Below, one piece after another: positions 5,856-8,196 of a DNA stretch of 8,196 bases; positions within the stretch are counted from its first letter, which is position 1, and each line of letters opens with the position of its first letter. The DNA lies in the NCBI GenBank assembly GCA_045579195.1, contig JAZNLR010000157.1:1-8196 (forward strand). Reading direction: 5' to 3'. The notes under the pieces are model-generated. The model saw only the letters and a list, made by a program, of their open reading frames with translations, ran no database searches and was not told the origin of the DNA. This stretch comes from JAZNLR01 sp045579195 (lineage in GTDB: Bacteria; Bacillota; Clostridia; Christensenellales; CAMQZB01). Both the position numbers and the translations under genes were made by a program.

Positions 5856-6125
5856 ATGAAAGCAATTTTAACGGTAGTTGGAAAAGACAGAACGGGCATC
5901 ATCGCCGAGGTCAGCAGGCTGTTAACCGATGCGCATGTGAACATTGAGGATATCAGCCAGACCATTATGCAGGATTATTTCACCATGATCATGATGGTCG
6001 ACATTTCGGCTGCTCTTCATAGCCTTCCTGAACTTGCCAAGCTTCTCAAGGAGAAGGGCGAGAGCGTTGGCGTCGACATCCGCATTCAGCATGAGGACAT
6101 CTTCAACGCAATGCACAAGCTGTAA
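5856..6125 (+). CDS. ACT domain-containing protein, UPF0237 family
   Basis: An 89-aa single-domain protein consisting almost wholly of one ACT domain, a beta-alpha-beta-beta-alpha-beta fold that usually binds amino acids or other small ligands. It opens with MKAILTVVGKDRTGIIAEVS, the typical first strand, the Gly/Asp ligand-loop region (G9, D11, G14) and the first helix. Then come NIEDISQTIMQDYFTMIMMVDI for strands 2-3 and a helix LPELAKLLKEKGESVGVDIRIQ. The length fits the family (about 90 aa), which resembles the ACT units of GcvR-like regulators but has no DNA-binding or enzyme domain. The next gene starts 15 bases after the stop. The same UPF0237-UPF0210 order is found in many Firmicutes and other bacteria (for example the SP_0238/SP_0239 pair of Streptococcus pneumoniae, from memory), so it likely senses a ligand for, or partners with, the downstream protein. 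The ligand is unknown. Confidence 0.93.
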   Translation: MKAILTVVGKDRTGIIAEVSRLLTDAHVNIEDISQTIMQDYFTMIMMVDISAALHSLPELAKLLKEKGESVGVDIRIQHEDIFNAMHKL

Positions 6126-6140
6126 GCCGGCGGAGGAATT

Positions 6141-7493
6141 ATGATCAACAACAACGAAATTTTTGAGACCATTGCGATGATTGAAAATCAGCACCTTGAC
6201 GTGCGCACCATCACGATGGGCATTTCTCTGTTTGACTGCATTCGTGGGGAGGCAAATGCAACGTGCGATGCGGTGTACGACAGGATTTGCGAGAAGGCAA
6301 AAGACATCGTCAAGGTTGCAAATGAGCTGTCCTCTCTTTATGGAATTCCCATCGTCAACAAGCGCATCTCCGTGACGCCGGCTTCTTTGATTGGTGCTGC
6401 GTTCCCCAAGGAGTACGTCAAGCTTGCCAAGGCGCTCGACCGTGCTGCAAAGGAGACGGGCGTGGATTTCATCGGCGGATACTCTGCGCTGGTCCATAAG
6501 GCAACTTCCACCTTTGAAGAGGCGTTTTTGGACAGCATTCCAGAGGCACTCACTGTGACGGACAGGCTCTGTTCTTCCGTCAACGTCGGAACGAGCAAGT
6601 CGGGAATCAATATGGACGCGGTCAAGAAGATGGGTGAGATCATCAAAGAGTGCGCCGCACGCACGGCTGACCGCGATGGAATGGCGTGCATGAAGCTCGT
6701 CGTCTTCGCAAACGCCGTGGAGGACAACCCCTTTATGGCAGGAGCATTCCACGGAGTGGGTGAGGGAAGCACGACCATCAACGTTGGTGTCAGCGGCCCG
6801 GGTGTTGTCAAGGCAGCGCTGGAATCCGTCCACGGCGACCTCACTGAAGTTGCGGAAACCGTTAAAAAGACAGCGTTTAAGATCACGCGCGTCGGTCAGC
6901 TTGTTGCAAAAGAGGCTGCAAAGCGCCTTAATTCGCAGTTTGGAATCGTCGACCTCTCGCTTGCGCCCACTCCTGTTATGGGAGATTCGGTTGCGCACAT
7001 TTTGGAAGAGATCGGCTTAGAGCAGGTCGGAACGCACGGCTCGACCGCTGCGCTTGCAATGCTCAACGATGCGGTCAAGAAGGGCGGCGTTATGGCATCT
7101 TCGCACGTCGGCGGCCTTTCGGGCGCGTTCATCCCTGTCAGCGAGGACATTGGAATGATTCATGCTGCAGAGAGCGGCGAGCTGACGCTCAACAAGCTTG
7201 AGGCAATGACGGCAGTTTGCAGCGTCGGACTTGATATGATCGCCATTCCGGGCGACACGCCTGCGACCACCATTTCCGCAATCATTGCAGACGAGGCGGC
7301 AATCGGCGTGATCAACAACAAGACGACGGCAGTTCGCCTGATCCCCGTTCCCGGCAAAAAGGAGGGGGATACGGTTGAATTCGGAGGCCTCTTTGGAAGA
7401 GCACCTATCATGCCCGTCAACCGCGCATCTTCAGACGTCTTTATCAACCGCGGCGGACGTATCCCCGCGCCCATTCACAGCAATAAGAACTGA
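6141..7493 (+). CDS. UPF0210 / PFL family protein (DUF711)
   Basis: A full-length 450-aa cytosolic protein (family about 445-455 aa). It starts at ATG 6141, 4 bases after GGAGG (6132-6136). Recognisable family blocks in order: VRTITMGISLFDC near the N-terminus, NKRISVTPASLIG, GVDFIGGYSALVHKA, DRLCSSVNVGTSKSGINMDA, FANAVEDNPFMAGAFHG with GVGEGSTTINVGVSGPG (205 on), GTHGSTAALAMLND, IPGDTPATTISAIIADEAAI and the C-terminal GGRIPAPIHS. From memory, the pneumococcal homologue has a fold related to the pyruvate formate-lyase barrel. I see no obvious C-terminal glycyl-radical RVxGY motif, so a radical enzyme of that classic type is not supported. The reaction is not established. Its fixed place behind an ACT-domain gene suggests ligand-controlled activity or a shared complex; that is inference. 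No frameshift or missing block is seen. Confidence 0.95.
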   Translation: MINNNEIFETIAMIENQHLDVRTITMGISLFDCIRGEANATCDAVYDRICEKAKDIVKVANELSSLYGIPIVNKRISVTPASLIGAAFPKEYVKLAKALDRAAKETGVDFIGGYSALVHKATSTFEEAFLDSIPEALTVTDRLCSSVNVGTSKSGINMDAVKKMGEIIKECAARTADRDGMACMKLVVFANAVEDNPFMAGAFHGVGEGSTTINVGVSGPGVVKAALESVHGDLTEVAETVKKTAFKITRVGQLVAKEAAKRLNSQFGIVDLSLAPTPVMGDSVAHILEEIGLEQVGTHGSTAALAMLNDAVKKGGVMASSHVGGLSGAFIPVSEDIGMIHAAESGELTLNKLEAMTAVCSVGLDMIAIPGDTPATTISAIIADEAAIGVINNKTTAVRLIPVPGKKEGDTVEFGGLFGRAPIMPVNRASSDVFINRGGRIPAPIHSNKN

Positions 7494-7540
7494 TGCGCGA
7501 AAGTGCTTAAAAAAGAAAATTTGTCCGCGAGAGCGGCAAC

Positions 7541-7546
7541 GGAGGT
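7541..7546 (+). promoter_or_regulatory. Ribosome-binding site of pepF
   Basis: GGAGGT lies 7 bases before ATG 7554 and fixes the start. Just upstream a short CCGC (7525-7528)/GCGG (7533-7536) stem with a GAGA tetraloop is possible. No terminator separates this gene from UPF0210 and no clear promoter is seen in the 60-base gap, so co-transcription is plausible. Confidence 0.8.
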
Positions 7547-7553
7547 AACTTAG

Positions 7554-8196
7554 ATGAATAAAACGGCAAAAAGAGAAGAAATCAATGCGCGTTGGCAGTG
7601 GAAACTGACGGATATCGTTGAATCTCCCACGGAATTTGAGAAAATCTATAGCGAGACGGACGCTTGCCTTGCAGGGCTTGCGGCTTTCCGCGGAAAACTC
7701 TCAGATCGCAATAGCCTGCTCGCGTATTTCAAGATGGTGGATGAAGTTTCTCTCGGCTTTGAGAGAATTTATTCTTACGCAATGATGAACCGCGACCAGA
7801 ACACGAAGGATACCGAAGCGCAGTCCCTGTTCGATCGTGTTTCTATGCTTTACGTCCGTTTTGCATCGACGCTCAGCTTTGCACAGCCCGAGTTGACGCA
7901 GTGCGACGAGGCTTACATCCTGGCCTGTGCAAAGGACCCCGACTTTGCGGACTATGACAGACAGCTGTTGGAAGTCATCCGCGAGAAGAAGCACGTTCTC
8001 TCGGATGCAGAGGAGCGCCTCCTTGCAAACGCAGGCGAGATCTTCGGCCAGTTCCAGCAGATCTTCTCCTTTGCGGACAATGCAGATTTGAAGCTCGGAA
8101 CGATCAAAGATGAAGAGGGCAAGGAGGTTGAGCTCAATCACTCGCGTTACGGCCTCTTCCTCCAGAGCAAGAACCGTGAGGTCAGAAGAGCGGCAT
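7554..8196 (+). CDS. pepF: Oligoendopeptidase F, M3 family, 3'-truncated by window edge
   Basis: The first 214 codons of a cytosolic zinc metallopeptidase that cleaves short peptides. The frame opens at ATG 7554 and stays open to the window end. The N-terminus has the family's RWQWKLTDIVESPTEFEK pattern (compare W.L..I......EF in PepF proteins). A long helical region follows, with LSDAEERLLANAGEIFGQF and then RYGLFLQSKNREVRR (from about 198), equivalent to the conserved S.Y..F..S.D..VR segment of PepF/M3B proteins. Family members are about 600 aa, so roughly one third is present. The catalytic HExxH motif lies beyond the edge and cannot be checked. Related M3B peptidases share this N-terminal region, so the exact subfamily is less sure than the family. 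Confidence 0.9.
   Translation, partial: MNKTAKREEINARWQWKLTDIVESPTEFEKIYSETDACLAGLAAFRGKLSDRNSLLAYFKMVDEVSLGFERIYSYAMMNRDQNTKDTEAQSLFDRVSMLYVRFASTLSFAQPELTQCDEAYILACAKDPDFADYDRQLLEVIREKKHVLSDAEERLLANAGEIFGQFQQIFSFADNADLKLGTIKDEEGKEVELNHSRYGLFLQSKNREVRRAA

Noticed and set aside
5093..5965. 290-codon open frame on the - strand across the membrane-protein gene
   Set aside because: It overlaps a gene with a promoter and strong ribosome-binding site on the + strand, and its translation (many C, R, K and S) looks random.
5922..6998. 358-codon open frame on the - strand across the ACT and UPF0210 genes
   Set aside because: Antisense to two recognised conserved genes and lacking any recognisable motif.
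7494..7553. Terminator between UPF0210 and pepF
   Set aside because: Only two 4-bp tetraloop stems are visible and neither is followed by a T-run.

Overview
The window looks like a chromosomal housekeeping stretch from a member of Clostridia (Bacillota). The RpoC sequence is of Firmicutes type, strong GGAGG-type ribosome-binding sites precede most genes, the -35/-10 boxes are sigma-A-like with TGn extensions, and the genes have moderate GC (34 of 60 bases in one hand-counted rpoC line). The genus cannot be read from this. All recognised genes lie on the + strand, and no IS element, integrase, CRISPR array, tRNA or rRNA was seen.

Layout. (1) 1-2811 is the last ~936 codons of rpoC, the RNA polymerase beta' subunit, open at the left edge and closed by an intrinsic terminator (2826-2864). 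(2) A good promoter (2907-2935) drives a monocistronic alanyl-tRNA synthetase gene (2998-4785). The enzyme is unusually compact at 595 aa: it lacks the beta-barrel part of the editing region and the whole C-Ala domain, and it ends naturally just before a strong terminator (4808-4838). (3) 4786-5224 is a 439-base AT-rich gap with several hairpins and a possible decayed or very short coding frame on the - strand. (4) A promoter and strong ribosome-binding site lead into an unrecognised 184-aa protein with two membrane segments (5225-5779). (5) After a terminator-like hairpin whose T-run touches the next ribosome-binding site, a two-gene unit follows: an 89-aa ACT-domain protein (UPF0237) and a 450-aa UPF0210/PFL-family protein, 15 bases apart. 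(6) 7554-8196 is the start of an oligoendopeptidase F (M3 family) gene cut by the right edge.

The genes share no single pathway: transcription, tRNA charging, an unknown membrane protein, a conserved uncharacterised ACT/UPF0210 pair that probably works together, and peptide turnover. The points most worth following up are the minimal AlaRS, a roughly 65-residue insertion in RpoC that looks like a diverged internal duplication, and the AT-rich gap with its - strand frame. I found no convincing new defence or mobile system.
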